A DNA stretch of 64,000 nucleotides, from positions 1 through 64,000 of the forward strand of contig JABSRP010000027.1 of the NCBI GenBank assembly GCA_013215145.1, in the 5' to 3' direction. Of the stretch, positions 34,658-43,420 are shown in pieces. Every line of letters starts with the position of its first letter. Within the stretch, counting starts at the first letter, position 1. Under the pieces are notes generated by a model, which ran no database searches, was not told the DNA's origin, and was given only the letters and a program-made list of their open reading frames with translations. Both the position numbers and the translations under genes were made by a program. Source of the stretch: Pseudobacteriovorax sp. (lineage in GTDB: Bacteria; Bdellovibrionota_B; Oligoflexia; Oligoflexales; Oligoflexaceae).

Positions 34658-36840
34658 GCAGGCTTGGCTTTTTTCGCTTTAATGGGAACAAGTTCGAGAT
34701 GTGGGCCGTTACTTTTTACGACCTCAGTGAGTTGGACCATGCTCTGCTCAATTGAGACCGCCTTTTTTCCAAACTTTGTCTTAAATTGACTATCTTTTGT
34801 TACTGTACCATAAATTTCGCAGTACCATCTTATCTCCTCGAAAGCTTTGTTGCGAAGCTCTCTTTTAAGGTTTCTATATGTTTTCGAAAGCTCTTGTTTA
34901 ATATTAGTGGTTTTGTTTGTCTCTACAAATCTTTTTATGACAAATGCGAGTCTCAGCTCTAGCTTGATCATCCTAGCGGTTGTCTTGAAATGACTGCCCA
35001 ATTGAACTTCAGTAGGTGCGGCGGCATTTTTTCCCAGATGGAAGCATCTTATTCCTTCCCGGCAGTATATGGTAGACCCAAAAATATGACTGTCGACTGA
35101 CCGTGAATCCAATCTCCCTCCAATAACTAGGGTCGCTTCCATGACTCCCTTGGTCACCCTCAAGTTTTTTGAGATGAAATGGACGCCTGAAACAATATAG
35201 TTGGCTATTAAATCACCTCTAACTACGACTCTATCTGTCTCTTCAGAACACCTTAAGCCTCCGTTTACGAAAAGGTTGCCGTTAATTATCATTTTTTTGC
35301 AAATGATAGTTCCAGTTGCTACGATACTTCCAGTTCCCACGATGTCTACATTTTGATCTAAATCACCAATTATGATGGTATCCCCATGTACTTTGATTGG
35401 TTTTCTTTGATCAATTTTTGTGGAGTCAATAATACTTACAGGAGATATCCATAGGTCTTTTTCGTTAGAATAGAGGTACCCGTCCACCGCCGCTACAAGA
35501 CTGTCGTTTGCTTGGACTAAAACACCTGAACCGATCAAAATATCTGGGTAGTTTGGTTTAGCTCGAAGCGGCTCTCCAAATAAATTGAATCCTCTCTTAG
35601 GTTTGATCCTGTGGGAGATTCTTCCGAAAGTCTCGCCAGCGAACACAAGGGTGTGAGCACTCTGGCTTTGCACTATTTTTTTTGCAGCAGCCTGTAAAGT
35701 TGAGTTTGGAGACATGGCTATCATTTCTATGATTGGTTGGTCTCCTGGATTTGGTGAGACCCCCATTGTTATGGGGAGATTGGAAACAGCCTGTTTATTT
35801 TTTATGTATGGAATTAAGGTTTCTGCCCGCTCTTTTTGCCATAAAATTCCTTTGTCTGCGATCAAGTTTTCGATATCATTGAGCGAAAAGTCTTTGATGT
35901 TTTCGTAAATATTAGGATCGATCGAAATGGTCGCAACTTGGTGATCGTCACTAATGTCAATATTGATAAACTTGAGATAATCATGAGGACTATAGCTAGG
36001 TTTAGATGGAGATATATCGTTAAACGCTAAGCTATGATTGGACTGATGTTGTGTTTTTTCTTGGGTATCAATAGCCAATACGAATGTCATTGGTAGTTCT
36101 AGTCCGAACTGCTCGACCCCTCTCCAAGCAGAGCTAATGCGGTTTTTGATACTACTCTCTAATATACAGTAGTCTTTAGATCCAAGTTGTTTTTCTGCGA
36201 TGATTTTGGTTTTTTTGATCAATGCTTGAACCTGAGAGTTTGTGCCCAGCATCGTCAAGTCGAAGCAGTCGCAGACAATCACGCCTAGACTATCTAGGTT
36301 TCTGATCCGATAAGGCAGACTATGCGCAGGGTTTGCGTCTACCGCCGAAAGGAAAACAGAATCTATTTTCTTTCTACTGGCCTTATGCCAAAGCCCATAA
36401 ATCAGACCCACATCGACGAGCATGTTTGGGTGTGCTTTGCGGACTTGAGAAAGAATAAATAGTTTGAATAACTCAGGATGCCAGGCCGCGATGTCTTCTG
36501 GGCTAGATGTGATCGATATAGTTCCCAGTAAGTCTCGAGACTTGAAAGAAGGAGTAAATCTGACTCCAGAAAAATAAGGGCATCCTGTACCTATTGTGAC
36601 GGCGATGGTCTCGTTGAGGCCTAATTTGCTTTCACGAAATGTCGACCATATGGTTTCAAGTCTTTTTCGGTGTATCACGTAGCTTTCGATCCTGCCTAAA
36701 GCCATTTCATAGGCGAGTTTGCGCGTCGCTTTGAGTAAAAGGGATTCGGGGATGGATGTTTGGGAAAGCGCATACTCTTTGGAAAATTCGCAGCGGATAC
36801 GCAGCTGAGAATTAATATAGGTGACTGAAGGAGGGTTCAT
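34654..36840 (-). CDS. FapA/DUF342-like polymer-forming protein, extended N-terminus
   Basis: About 728 residues. The middle and C-terminal part fits the FapA (DUF342) family: VDGYLYSNEKDLWISPV, a stack of short beta repeats such as IIGDLDQNVDIVGTGSI and IINGNLFVNGGL, then a helical tail. FapA family members are linked to flagellar assembly or localisation in Vibrio, though many have no known role. The first 280 residues are unlike the usual FapA N-terminus and are unassigned. ATG at 36840 is preferred (GGAG upstream) over an ATG at 36885 without a ribosome site. No flagellar gene is adjacent. Confidence 0.72.
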   Translation of the reverse strand: MNPPSVTYINSQLRIRCEFSKEYALSQTSIPESLLLKATRKLAYEMALGRIESYVIHRKRLETIWSTFRESKLGLNETIAVTIGTGCPYFSGVRFTPSFKSRDLLGTISITSSPEDIAAWHPELFKLFILSQVRKAHPNMLVDVGLIYGLWHKASRKKIDSVFLSAVDANPAHSLPYRIRNLDSLGVIVCDCFDLTMLGTNSQVQALIKKTKIIAEKQLGSKDYCILESSIKNRISSAWRGVEQFGLELPMTFVLAIDTQEKTQHQSNHSLAFNDISPSKPSYSPHDYLKFINIDISDDHQVATISIDPNIYENIKDFSLNDIENLIADKGILWQKERAETLIPYIKNKQAVSNLPITMGVSPNPGDQPIIEMIAMSPNSTLQAAAKKIVQSQSAHTLVFAGETFGRISHRIKPKRGFNLFGEPLRAKPNYPDILIGSGVLVQANDSLVAAVDGYLYSNEKDLWISPVSIIDSTKIDQRKPIKVHGDTIIIGDLDQNVDIVGTGSIVATGTIICKKMIINGNLFVNGGLRCSEETDRVVVRGDLIANYIVSGVHFISKNLRVTKGVMEATLVIGGRLDSRSVDSHIFGSTIYCREGIRCFHLGKNAAAPTEVQLGSHFKTTARMIKLELRLAFVIKRFVETNKTTNIKQELSKTYRNLKRELRNKAFEEIRWYCEIYGTVTKDSQFKTKFGKKAVSIEQSMVQLTEVVKSNGPHLELVPIKAKKAKPA

Positions 36841-37025
36841 ACTTTGGTGTCTCCATGAGTCGAGGTTTCCTTTATATTTTCCCATAAAAAGAATTATGCG
36901 TCATTATATGAGGACTAGTGCTTGTAGGCAAAACAATGGGTTTCGTAGTTATTTTCTTGAAAACTATAATGAAACATATTAGGAGAGTTGTTGATGGGAT
37001 AGAAAAAATATGGCTTGAGGTTACC

Positions 37026-37613
37026 TTGAAAAAAGCAGAGCTACGCAAACAGATATTGGATCAAAGACTCTCATATAGCCAAGATTTTGTCGGTCAGGCT
37101 TCACAAAAAGTTTCCCAGCAACTGTTAAGCTTTATTGAAAAAAATCATCATCATGCAAGAATTTTTAGTTACATAGCAACTAGAAATGAAGTTGATTTGA
37201 CTCCATTGATGGCCAAAAAATCCGATAGAGTTTATATTCCGAGGGTTACTGGGGGCTCTGCTACCATGGAATTCGCTTTCTGGGATCAGGATAAGCCATT
37301 GAAAATAGGTAGATATGGTATTATGGAAGTAGAAGGTGGTAAGGCGGTCAGGCCTGAATCAACGGATATAGCCCTCGTTCCTTGTGTTGGGTTGAATCAA
37401 AATGGAGTCCGCATCGGTTACGGAGCTGGTTACTACGATCGTTATTTCGCTGACAGTCCGAGGCCTTTTCTAGTGGGAGTCTGTTTCTCTGCATTTTGTG
37501 GGCAGAGTTTCGTCACGGAATCTCACGACATCGCGATGGATGCCATCTGTTCGGAAGTCGAGTTTGTTTATTTGAATAACAAGTCTTCTTCCAGTCATTT
37601 GCGAGGATACTAA
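37026..37613 (+). CDS. ygfA: 5-formyltetrahydrofolate cyclo-ligase
   Basis: It converts 5-formyl-THF to 5,10-methenyl-THF with ATP. Conserved features are KAELRKQILDQR at the N-terminus, FSYIATRNEVDL, and GVRIGYGAGYYDRYF near the C-terminus. The frame opens at 36918, but TTG at 37026 with GAGG five bases upstream gives the family's normal length (195 residues). The following gene starts two bases after the stop. Confidence 0.9.
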   Translation: MKKAELRKQILDQRLSYSQDFVGQASQKVSQQLLSFIEKNHHHARIFSYIATRNEVDLTPLMAKKSDRVYIPRVTGGSATMEFAFWDQDKPLKIGRYGIMEVEGGKAVRPESTDIALVPCVGLNQNGVRIGYGAGYYDRYFADSPRPFLVGVCFSAFCGQSFVTESHDIAMDAICSEVEFVYLNNKSSSSHLRGY

Positions 37614-37614
37614 T

Positions 37615-38463
37615 TTGTGTCGTCTTTTTGGGTTTCGCTCCATTATTAAGAGTCAGGTCCATAGCTCACTGGTTACAGGTAACGATTCATTCATGACATG
37701 TAGTCGAGATCATCCTGATGGCTGGGGACTTGCTTATTACATGGAAGGCGTTCCTCATTTGATTAAATCTGATTCCAAAGCCCTAAACGATGAGCTTTTC
37801 ACAAGAGTCACTGGGCAGCTGGCCTCAGCCACAGTCGTGGCTCATCTTCGTAAGGCCACTTTAGGTGCTAACGATTTGGTGAATACTCATCCTTTTCAGT
37901 TTGGGCCATGGATTTTTGCCCACAATGGCAATATTAAGAGCTTTTCCCAGCATGAAGAGAGATTAGTAAGTCTCATCGATTCAGAGGTCCTTAGGGTGAG
38001 AATGGGGCGAACTGATTCGGAAGTTATTTTTTTAATATTTATGACCTATCTTCAGAAAGCCCATCTGCTCAACGCCCCCGAAGGTTCGATGGGGCGCATC
38101 ATCGATGTCATTAAGCAAGCGCTTTCAGATATGATTGCTATTACAGGGCCATTTAATCTGATAGATGGTCCTCCTGAGGAAACTTATTTTACTTTTCTTT
38201 TGACTCAAGGCGATAATATGATTGCCTTTCAAGGGGGTAAGCCTTTATTTGTTTCCACTTACAAATCCTTGTGTAGTGAACGAGACTTTTGTCCTAGTTA
38301 TGGTCCCAGCTGCGAAGCTCCCACAAAAACTGGCGCCGTCAACCACTTGGTCGTTTCATCACAAAAACTTCCTGGGGCAAATATTTGGCAAGAGATGGAA
38401 GCAGGTGAAATTGTTGCCGTCGACGAAACCATGACCTTGCATCGTTTTTCCATCCTGTCATAA
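37615..38463 (+). CDS. class II glutamine amidotransferase (YafJ/EgtC-like)
   Basis: A 282-residue N-terminal-nucleophile amidotransferase. The second codon is Cys (MCRLFGF), the catalytic nucleophile once Met is removed, which fixes TTG at 37615 as the start. HPDGWGLAYY, VVAHLRKAT and FAHNGNI are the glutaminase motifs. There is no synthase domain, so the acceptor substrate is unknown; relatives include YafJ and the ergothioneine enzyme EgtC. It is two bases behind ygfA and probably cotranscribed. Confidence 0.88.
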   Translation: MCRLFGFRSIIKSQVHSSLVTGNDSFMTCSRDHPDGWGLAYYMEGVPHLIKSDSKALNDELFTRVTGQLASATVVAHLRKATLGANDLVNTHPFQFGPWIFAHNGNIKSFSQHEERLVSLIDSEVLRVRMGRTDSEVIFLIFMTYLQKAHLLNAPEGSMGRIIDVIKQALSDMIAITGPFNLIDGPPEETYFTFLLTQGDNMIAFQGGKPLFVSTYKSLCSERDFCPSYGPSCEAPTKTGAVNHLVVSSQKLPGANIWQEMEAGEIVAVDETMTLHRFSILS

Positions 38464-38564
38464 GTCCAATTTACCGCTATAATTAGCTAATAAAATTGTG
38501 CTATATCAGCTTTCTTAGGTTTGTGGGTGATTCTACCGATGGACCCTTTATAGGGGAGGTGGAT

Positions 38565-39110
38565 ATGATATCTATGTATTTTAAAGTACTGTTTTTATTA
38601 GTATTTAGTGGTTTTTGTGCGTCCTGTCAATCGACGGTGCTTCCGCACGATGACACGAAGAAGCCGTTACCTTTGACAAAAGACGAGGGTTCAAACGGGT
38701 TGGGCATCGCATTAGTGGATGAAGCAGACGTTGATGTATCTTCCGACAGTCGCTACGTACCATTTAATCCAAAAGGGCTTCATGTTTACTTTGCCGTTAA
38801 TCGAACTAATTTGGATGAAAACGCCAAGAAGACTCTGGCTAAGGTTCGTGACGGAATGTTGCGAGACCCTTTAGTGAGGATTGTGATTCGTGCCCATACG
38901 GATAGCACTGGTTCGCCAGAGACCAATCTAAAACTGAGTAAAGCCAGAGCTATCACAATAAAACGTTACCTAGTGTCGAGAGGGATTGGTTCCCATCGAT
39001 TAATCACCGACTATGCGGGTGAATCAGACACGCTTGCTAGCAACCAAGAGGAAGATTTAGCAGGAAGTCGTAGGGCGGAATTCTTGATCGACTACACTCT
39101 GGCTGACTAG
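38565..39110 (+). CDS. OmpA-domain lipoprotein (Pal-like)
   Basis: About 181 residues: a signal with lipobox FCASC, a linker, then an OmpA C-terminal domain (about 75-181) with VIRAHTDSTGSPETN and LSKARAITIKRYLVSRGI. This domain binds the diaminopimelate peptide of peptidoglycan, so it tethers the outer membrane to the wall. ATG at 38565 follows a strong GGGGAGG. No tol genes are adjacent, so it is one of several possible Pal-like proteins. Confidence 0.88.
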   Translation: MISMYFKVLFLLVFSGFCASCQSTVLPHDDTKKPLPLTKDEGSNGLGIALVDEADVDVSSDSRYVPFNPKGLHVYFAVNRTNLDENAKKTLAKVRDGMLRDPLVRIVIRAHTDSTGSPETNLKLSKARAITIKRYLVSRGIGSHRLITDYAGESDTLASNQEEDLAGSRRAEFLIDYTLAD

Positions 39111-39189
39111 ATTAACTGTCAGTTCCAACTTGACAATGGAGCTCAAGTACTTAGACTCAAAGACAAACCATCGATTTGAGGCTAAGATT

Positions 39190-40239
39190 ATGTTGCGTAG
39201 ATTCTGCGTTCTCCTCTGGTTAAGTTTACTAGCCAATCCTACGATCTATGGAAAGGTGGATAACGTCCCGTTTGATGGGACTGGTAAATCATTCATTGCA
39301 TCCCATCAAGTGGCTTTGGAAGAGGTTGAAAAAGAGCTTCAATCCATCGAGTCTTTTTCTGGTCCACGGACGATAGAGAACACTCTCATCCCTTTTCGCC
39401 AGACAGTTCAGAAATTTAGTAATGCCTATTACGAAGCTTACCTTTTTGCTAACGCACATCCTGATAAGTCTATTAGAGACAAGGCATTTGCAGCAGTCCA
39501 AAGGTTTGCAAAGATGGAATCCGAGAGGTTCCTGTTAAATCCTAAACTGTTTCAGGCACTAAATTCATTGGATCCTAAGGAAATAAAACAAAATACTGAG
39601 CTTTCCAATCAGTTGGCAGATCTGCTCCGCGAGTACCGCCGTGCGGGAATCGATAAAGGAGCAGTCTTTCTTGATAATCTACAGAAGCTTGACGCAAAGA
39701 TTAATAAAACAGCCAGCGAGTTCTCTAAGAATTTAACTGAGGATGTCAGGGTTATTTACGTTCGCCCCGAATCTCTTGAGGGTCTACCCAAAGACTACAT
39801 AGAAAATCGACGTCAAAAAAATGGTCTTATTAAGATCACCAGTAACTATCCTGATACCAGGCCTGTAAGTAAATATGCCAAGTCTCCGGCTGTTCGTCGT
39901 CAGGTTTACCTGCTGGGTCGACAAAGAGGGTTTCCAAAAAATGTAGAACCCCTAAAAGCCCTTTTAGAATTACGTCGTGAGAAAGCCAACATGCTTGGTT
40001 ACAAATCGTGGGCTCATTATTCCACCGAAACCAAGATGTCGGGATCTCCTCAAAAGGTCATTCAATTTTTGGATGACGTAAAAAAGCTATCTTATGACAC
40101 CGCTATGAAGGACTATAATCTACTCCTGGCAGAAAAACGTAGAGATTTTCCCAGTGCCAAAAACCTAGCAGTTTATGATTCAGCCTATTATGAGAACCTT
40201 TATAAAAAAGAGTGTTTGATTTGGATGGGCAAGAGCTAA
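39190..40239 (+). CDS. M3 family oligopeptidase, N-terminal part (frameshifted)
   Basis: This part encodes a signal peptide (MLRRFCVLLWLSLLANPTIYG) and the helical N-terminal half of an M3 zinc oligopeptidase (thimet oligopeptidase/PepF/Dcp class), 349 residues. Homology continues into another frame: after KKE at 40204-40212 this frame reads ten more residues or fewer and stops, while the -1 frame continues the family pattern (FDLDGQELRKYF). ATG at 39190 has GAGG 8 bases upstream. It lacks the HExxH site and would be inactive alone. Confidence 0.75.
   Translation: MLRRFCVLLWLSLLANPTIYGKVDNVPFDGTGKSFIASHQVALEEVEKELQSIESFSGPRTIENTLIPFRQTVQKFSNAYYEAYLFANAHPDKSIRDKAFAAVQRFAKMESERFLLNPKLFQALNSLDPKEIKQNTELSNQLADLLREYRRAGIDKGAVFLDNLQKLDAKINKTASEFSKNLTEDVRVIYVRPESLEGLPKDYIENRRQKNGLIKITSNYPDTRPVSKYAKSPAVRRQVYLLGRQRGFPKNVEPLKALLELRREKANMLGYKSWAHYSTETKMSGSPQKVIQFLDDVKKLSYDTAMKDYNLLLAEKRRDFPSAKNLAVYDSAYYENLYKKECLIWMGKS
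40204..40214 (+). other. frameshift site in M3 oligopeptidase (A6 run)
   Basis: Six As (40204-40209) followed by GAG. Restoring one A gives a continuous reading YKKRVFDLDGQ and a full-length protein of about 680 residues. It may be a true mutation, a sequencing error in the homopolymer, or a slippage site for ribosome or polymerase. Confidence 0.7.
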
Positions 40240-41174
40240 GGAAATATTTTAGTTTTGCTAACGTAAAACAAGGTGTTTTTAGCATTGCCGAAGAGCTATT
40301 TGATATTAAAATCCTTGCGATCCCCAAAGCCGCGACTTGGCATGAGGATGTCACGTTTTATGAGGTCAGGTCTCAAAATAAGGTATTGGGTCAATTTTAT
40401 CTGGACCTTCATCCAAGAAAAAATAAGTATAAGCACGCGGCTCAATTCACTCTGCGTCAAGGAATTAGGGGGCTTCAATTACCTGTCCCAGTCTTGGTAT
40501 GCAACTTTCCTAAGACCACAGACAGTGATCCAGGCCTTATGGAACACTCACAGGTCGAAACCTTCCTGCATGAGTTTGGCCATTTACTTCATTCTATCTT
40601 CCGAGGACACCATGAGTGGCCTACGTCTATTGAGTGGGACTTTATCGAAGTGCCAGCTATCTTGTTAGAGAATTGGGTGTGGGATGCCGCCGCACTTAAA
40701 CTATTGGCTAAGCATCATGAGAGCAACCAGCCCTTACCAGATCGTCTCATTAAAAAAATGAATGAAGCGGCAAAATTTAAAGCTGCACTGAACAATCTGA
40801 CCCAAATAACCTTTGCCAAGCTATCCATGATGCTTTACCTAGATAAGACATCTAGTCAGGACCCTTTATCCACCTACAAAAAGCTATATCAGGAGATCAT
40901 ACCGTTTTCTTTTTTGGATGGCGATTATCTTCCTTACAATTTTGGCCATTTAAATGGTTATTCATCGGATTACTATACTTACTTATGGTCTGAAGTGATT
41001 GCCACAGATATGTTTAGTCGATTCAAAAGGGATGGTTTATTTAACAAAGCAGTAGCCAAAGACTATCAAGAAAAAGTATTGACAAATACCGGAATTAAAA
41101 AGGCCTCAGAACTGGTCTTTGACTTTTTGGGTCGCGAGTATAATGCAAAGGCTTTTGCTGAATCCTTGAAGTAG
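40212..41174 (+). CDS. M3 family oligopeptidase, C-terminal catalytic part (frameshifted)
   Basis: The catalytic half of the M3 peptidase. HEFGHLLHSIF (about residues 118-128 of this piece) holds the zinc-binding HExxH, and the glutamate in DFIEVPAILLENW is the third ligand. YLPYNFGHLNGYSSDYYTYLW is split-conserved family sequence near the C-terminus. The piece has a nominal GTG at 40212 but no ribosome site, so it is not an independent gene. The signal peptide on the N-terminal part would place the joined enzyme in the periplasm. Confidence 0.78.
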   Translation: MFDLDGQELRKYFSFANVKQGVFSIAEELFDIKILAIPKAATWHEDVTFYEVRSQNKVLGQFYLDLHPRKNKYKHAAQFTLRQGIRGLQLPVPVLVCNFPKTTDSDPGLMEHSQVETFLHEFGHLLHSIFRGHHEWPTSIEWDFIEVPAILLENWVWDAAALKLLAKHHESNQPLPDRLIKKMNEAAKFKAALNNLTQITFAKLSMMLYLDKTSSQDPLSTYKKLYQEIIPFSFLDGDYLPYNFGHLNGYSSDYYTYLWSEVIATDMFSRFKRDGLFNKAVAKDYQEKVLTNTGIKKASELVFDFLGREYNAKAFAESLK

Positions 41175-41190
41175 TAGGACTTTGCGTTCA

Positions 41191-41322
41191 CTAATGAATA
41201 AAGTAATAGTAAATACCAGCCAGTATCCCAATCATAGAGATTCGAGCCGTAAGACTGCTAGTGCCGCGAATAGAAAGCCAGGCACCCAAAGCTACGGCCA
41301 CGAGACCAATGTAATAGATCAA
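41191..41322 (-). CDS. 43-residue membrane protein at the end of the ABC operon
   Basis: Begins with TTG at 41322, which overlaps the permease stop (TTGA). It is preceded by AGGAGG 8 bases upstream, inside the permease's last codons. It encodes two hydrophobic segments (MIYYIGLVAVALGAWLSI and ISMIGILAGIYYYFI) joined by a short polar loop, then TAG at 41191-41193. The overlap and perfect Shine-Dalgarno argue for real translation. It may be a small subunit or regulator of the ABC transporter; no family is recognised. Confidence 0.6.
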   Translation of the reverse strand: MIYYIGLVAVALGAWLSIRGTSSLTARISMIGILAGIYYYFIH

Positions 41323-42146
41323 GCTTCAACCTCCTCAAGAATACGACTGCCCAGATAACAAAGTACAAAACTGGTCAATACAGTGAGAAGAAGTGGCTCT
41401 TTAAACATGGGGATGCCTGTATCTCCTAACAGAGTTACATCCCTAATTGCGGTAAACAGCCAGGGATCAAATAGCTTGCCTTGGACAAACTGAAAGGCAT
41501 CAGAGATCGCAAGTCCTATCACTAACCAGCCCAAGATCGGTATAATATTGGTGACTATCTTCGATCCTTTCATGTAGTAGGCGGTCCGTATGCTATCGAT
41601 AAAAATACCTAACGACATGATTAACGGGCCATAAGTCCAAAAGCCAATTTGGAACATGGTATAAGCGTCTTTAATGAGCATAGTATAATCGTCATCCACC
41701 CTTAGGATAGCTATAGAACCCATGGTCAGGATGATGGTGGCAAACAACCAAAATGTAAGCACGTAGAGAGTGAGTCTGACTAGTAAAATAGAAAGCATGG
41801 AGTGCTTAGATAAGCGAAGCAGTTGAAATTGACCTTCACTCCACTCGCGGTCACCACGGAATGGCGCTAACACCGCCAAGAAGCCACCAGCCATCAACGC
41901 AAAAAACGACAGGACAATGGGAGGACCAAATTTTAAGACTTGTTCAAGCACATTGAAGGAAAGAGGCGGAGAGGGCATGCCACCTGAACTTGAGGAATTA
42001 TATTCAAAAGAGTAATCGATGTTAGTCAGGTCGATCTTACCGATGCCCAAAAAAACTCCTGTACCGATGGCAATCAATGGCAGAAGGATCAGTAGATATT
42101 TCATTCGTTTTGACTCTAGCCAGGCGATGACACGAAAAAGCCCCAT
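41319..42146 (-). CDS. ABC transporter permease (ABC-2 type)
   Basis: A 275-residue membrane protein with about six helices, one N-terminal and the others after residue 70, and a periplasmic loop containing a serine/glycine/proline run. It is the permease partner of the ATPase gene that ends where this one starts (TAATG). The substrate is unknown; YtrA-type operons often answer to cell-wall-active compounds. Confidence 0.82.
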   Translation of the reverse strand: MGLFRVIAWLESKRMKYLLILLPLIAIGTGVFLGIGKIDLTNIDYSFEYNSSSSGGMPSPPLSFNVLEQVLKFGPPIVLSFFALMAGGFLAVLAPFRGDREWSEGQFQLLRLSKHSMLSILLVRLTLYVLTFWLFATIILTMGSIAILRVDDDYTMLIKDAYTMFQIGFWTYGPLIMSLGIFIDSIRTAYYMKGSKIVTNIIPILGWLVIGLAISDAFQFVQGKLFDPWLFTAIRDVTLLGDTGIPMFKEPLLLTVLTSFVLCYLGSRILEEVEA

Positions 42147-42844
42147 TAGTTGACCCCATCTCTATTTATCTCAATAAACAAGTCCGTAAGAGATTTATTG
42201 TCTTTGCGAACCTCTTCGGCTATCACATCCTCCACCAAAGTACCGGCCTTCAAGTAAAGAGCACGGTCGAAAAAGTTCTCGATCTCTTTAATCTCGTGAG
42301 TGGATATGATCACCGCGGACTGTTTGTCCCAGACATCGATTAAAGTCTCGATGATCAACGATCGAGAGACCAGGTCTATGCCTGAAAGCGGTTCATCCAG
42401 CAAATACAGTTGAGCCTGGCGTGACATCGTGGCGACAAGTCTGAGTCTTTGCATTTGCCCTTTTGACATTTGTCCCATAGCTTTTTGAGGAACTTCAAGG
42501 GATTGACTCAGCTCGTCAAACTTACTTGGATTGAAGCCATCAAACATAACTGACATGAAAGACCTGATATCCTTGGTCGTCATCCAAGGGAAAAAACTCA
42601 TTTTGTCGCCGAGATATGAAATTTGCTGGCTGTTTTTACGTGGCGTGCCGTTGGCAACGATCACTCGTCCGTTGTCCGGTTGGAGTAGGCCAGAGATGAG
42701 TTTAAGTGTGGTTGTCTTGCCAGAGCCGTTTAAGCCAAATAGTCCGATGACCTGACCTTCTCGCACAGAAAAATCCGTCGGATTTAGTCCATCTGACTCA
42801 TTATACTTTTTCGACACCTGACGAAATTCAACGATCAATCTCAT
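42146..42844 (-). CDS. ABC transporter ATPase
   Basis: A 232-residue ATPase with Walker A GLNGSGKTT, the signature degenerate as MSKGQMQRLRL, and Walker B LYLLDEPLSGID. The signature begins MSKGQ instead of LSGGQ, which is common in this exporter group. ATG at 42844 has AAGGAGA directly upstream. It overlaps the GntR gene by 17 bases and the permease gene by one. Confidence 0.88.
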   Translation of the reverse strand: MRLIVEFRQVSKKYNESDGLNPTDFSVREGQVIGLFGLNGSGKTTTLKLISGLLQPDNGRVIVANGTPRKNSQQISYLGDKMSFFPWMTTKDIRSFMSVMFDGFNPSKFDELSQSLEVPQKAMGQMSKGQMQRLRLVATMSRQAQLYLLDEPLSGIDLVSRSLIIETLIDVWDKQSAVIISTHEIKEIENFFDRALYLKAGTLVEDVIAEEVRKDNKSLTDLFIEINRDGVN

Positions 42845-43193
42845 TCTCCTTACTTAAGCGGTCTATGGCCTCTGTCAGAGGTATACCTAAGTCATAAAGG
42901 GTGCTCAAATAGTCCCTATGTGCCTGATCGAAAAGCCGACTGCGAAGATCTGAGACGTCTACATGATCCAACACATAAGCTCCAAGACCACGTCGTTTCT
43001 CAATAATATGCCGTTGTTCTAAGTCAGCATAGGCGGCCACAACAGTGTTGGGGTTGATGCCAGCTTCTTTGGCGACATCTTTAACGGAGGGCATTTTAAA
43101 TCCTGGTGGCCAATCCCCTTTGGCGATAAAGCCCTCTATCCGCTTAGCGATTTGTCTGTATACCGGACCCGATCTAGCGTTGATGTCCCACAC
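42828..43193 (-). CDS. GntR family regulator, YtrA subfamily
   Basis: A 121-residue regulator made almost only of the winged helix (PVYRQIAKRIEGFIAKGDW, MPSVKDVAKEAGINPNTV), with a short dimer tail, as in YtrA. It is the first gene of its own ABC operon, which it should repress. GTG at 43193 follows AAGGGGATC. A perfect palindrome lies 30 bases upstream. Confidence 0.88.
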   Translation of the reverse strand: MWDINARSGPVYRQIAKRIEGFIAKGDWPPGFKMPSVKDVAKEAGINPNTVVAAYADLEQRHIIEKRRGLGAYVLDHVDVSDLRSRLFDQAHRDYLSTLYDLGIPLTEAIDRLSKENEIDR

Positions 43194-43222
43194 GATGATC
43201 CCCTTAATACTTACTTAGTAGA

Positions 43223-43234
43223 CTAGTTAACTAG
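43223..43234. promoter_or_regulatory. palindrome, candidate YtrA-type operator
   Basis: CTAGTTAACTAG is a perfect 12-bp palindrome between the GntR gene and the iron-transport genes, about 30 bases before the GntR start. The location suits autoregulation; it may also affect the divergent side. Binding is inferred. Confidence 0.5.
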
Positions 43235-43363
43235 GTAGGTGCATTTTTAGTCAAGTGAAAGTTTCTTTTCCCTGATTTTTTATGTATGAAATACCGGGTG
43301 TTAGAACTAAGTGTAAGAAAGTACGCGGGTTACAAAAAGAAATCACTTGAGTCCAATCCAAAA

Positions 43364-43378
43364 TGATATTAATTGTCA
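43364..43378. promoter_or_regulatory. Fur box upstream of iron ABC transporter
   Basis: TGATATTAATTGTCA matches the 7-1-7 Fur consensus TGATAATnATTATCA at 12 of 14 positions. It lies 43 bases before the substrate-binding protein gene and overlaps the likely promoter (TTGAGT at 43347-43352). This predicts repression when iron is plentiful. Confidence 0.75.
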
Positions 43379-43420
43379 TTTTCATGATGTAGCCCCATCT
43401 CTTCGGGACGCAATAGTCAA

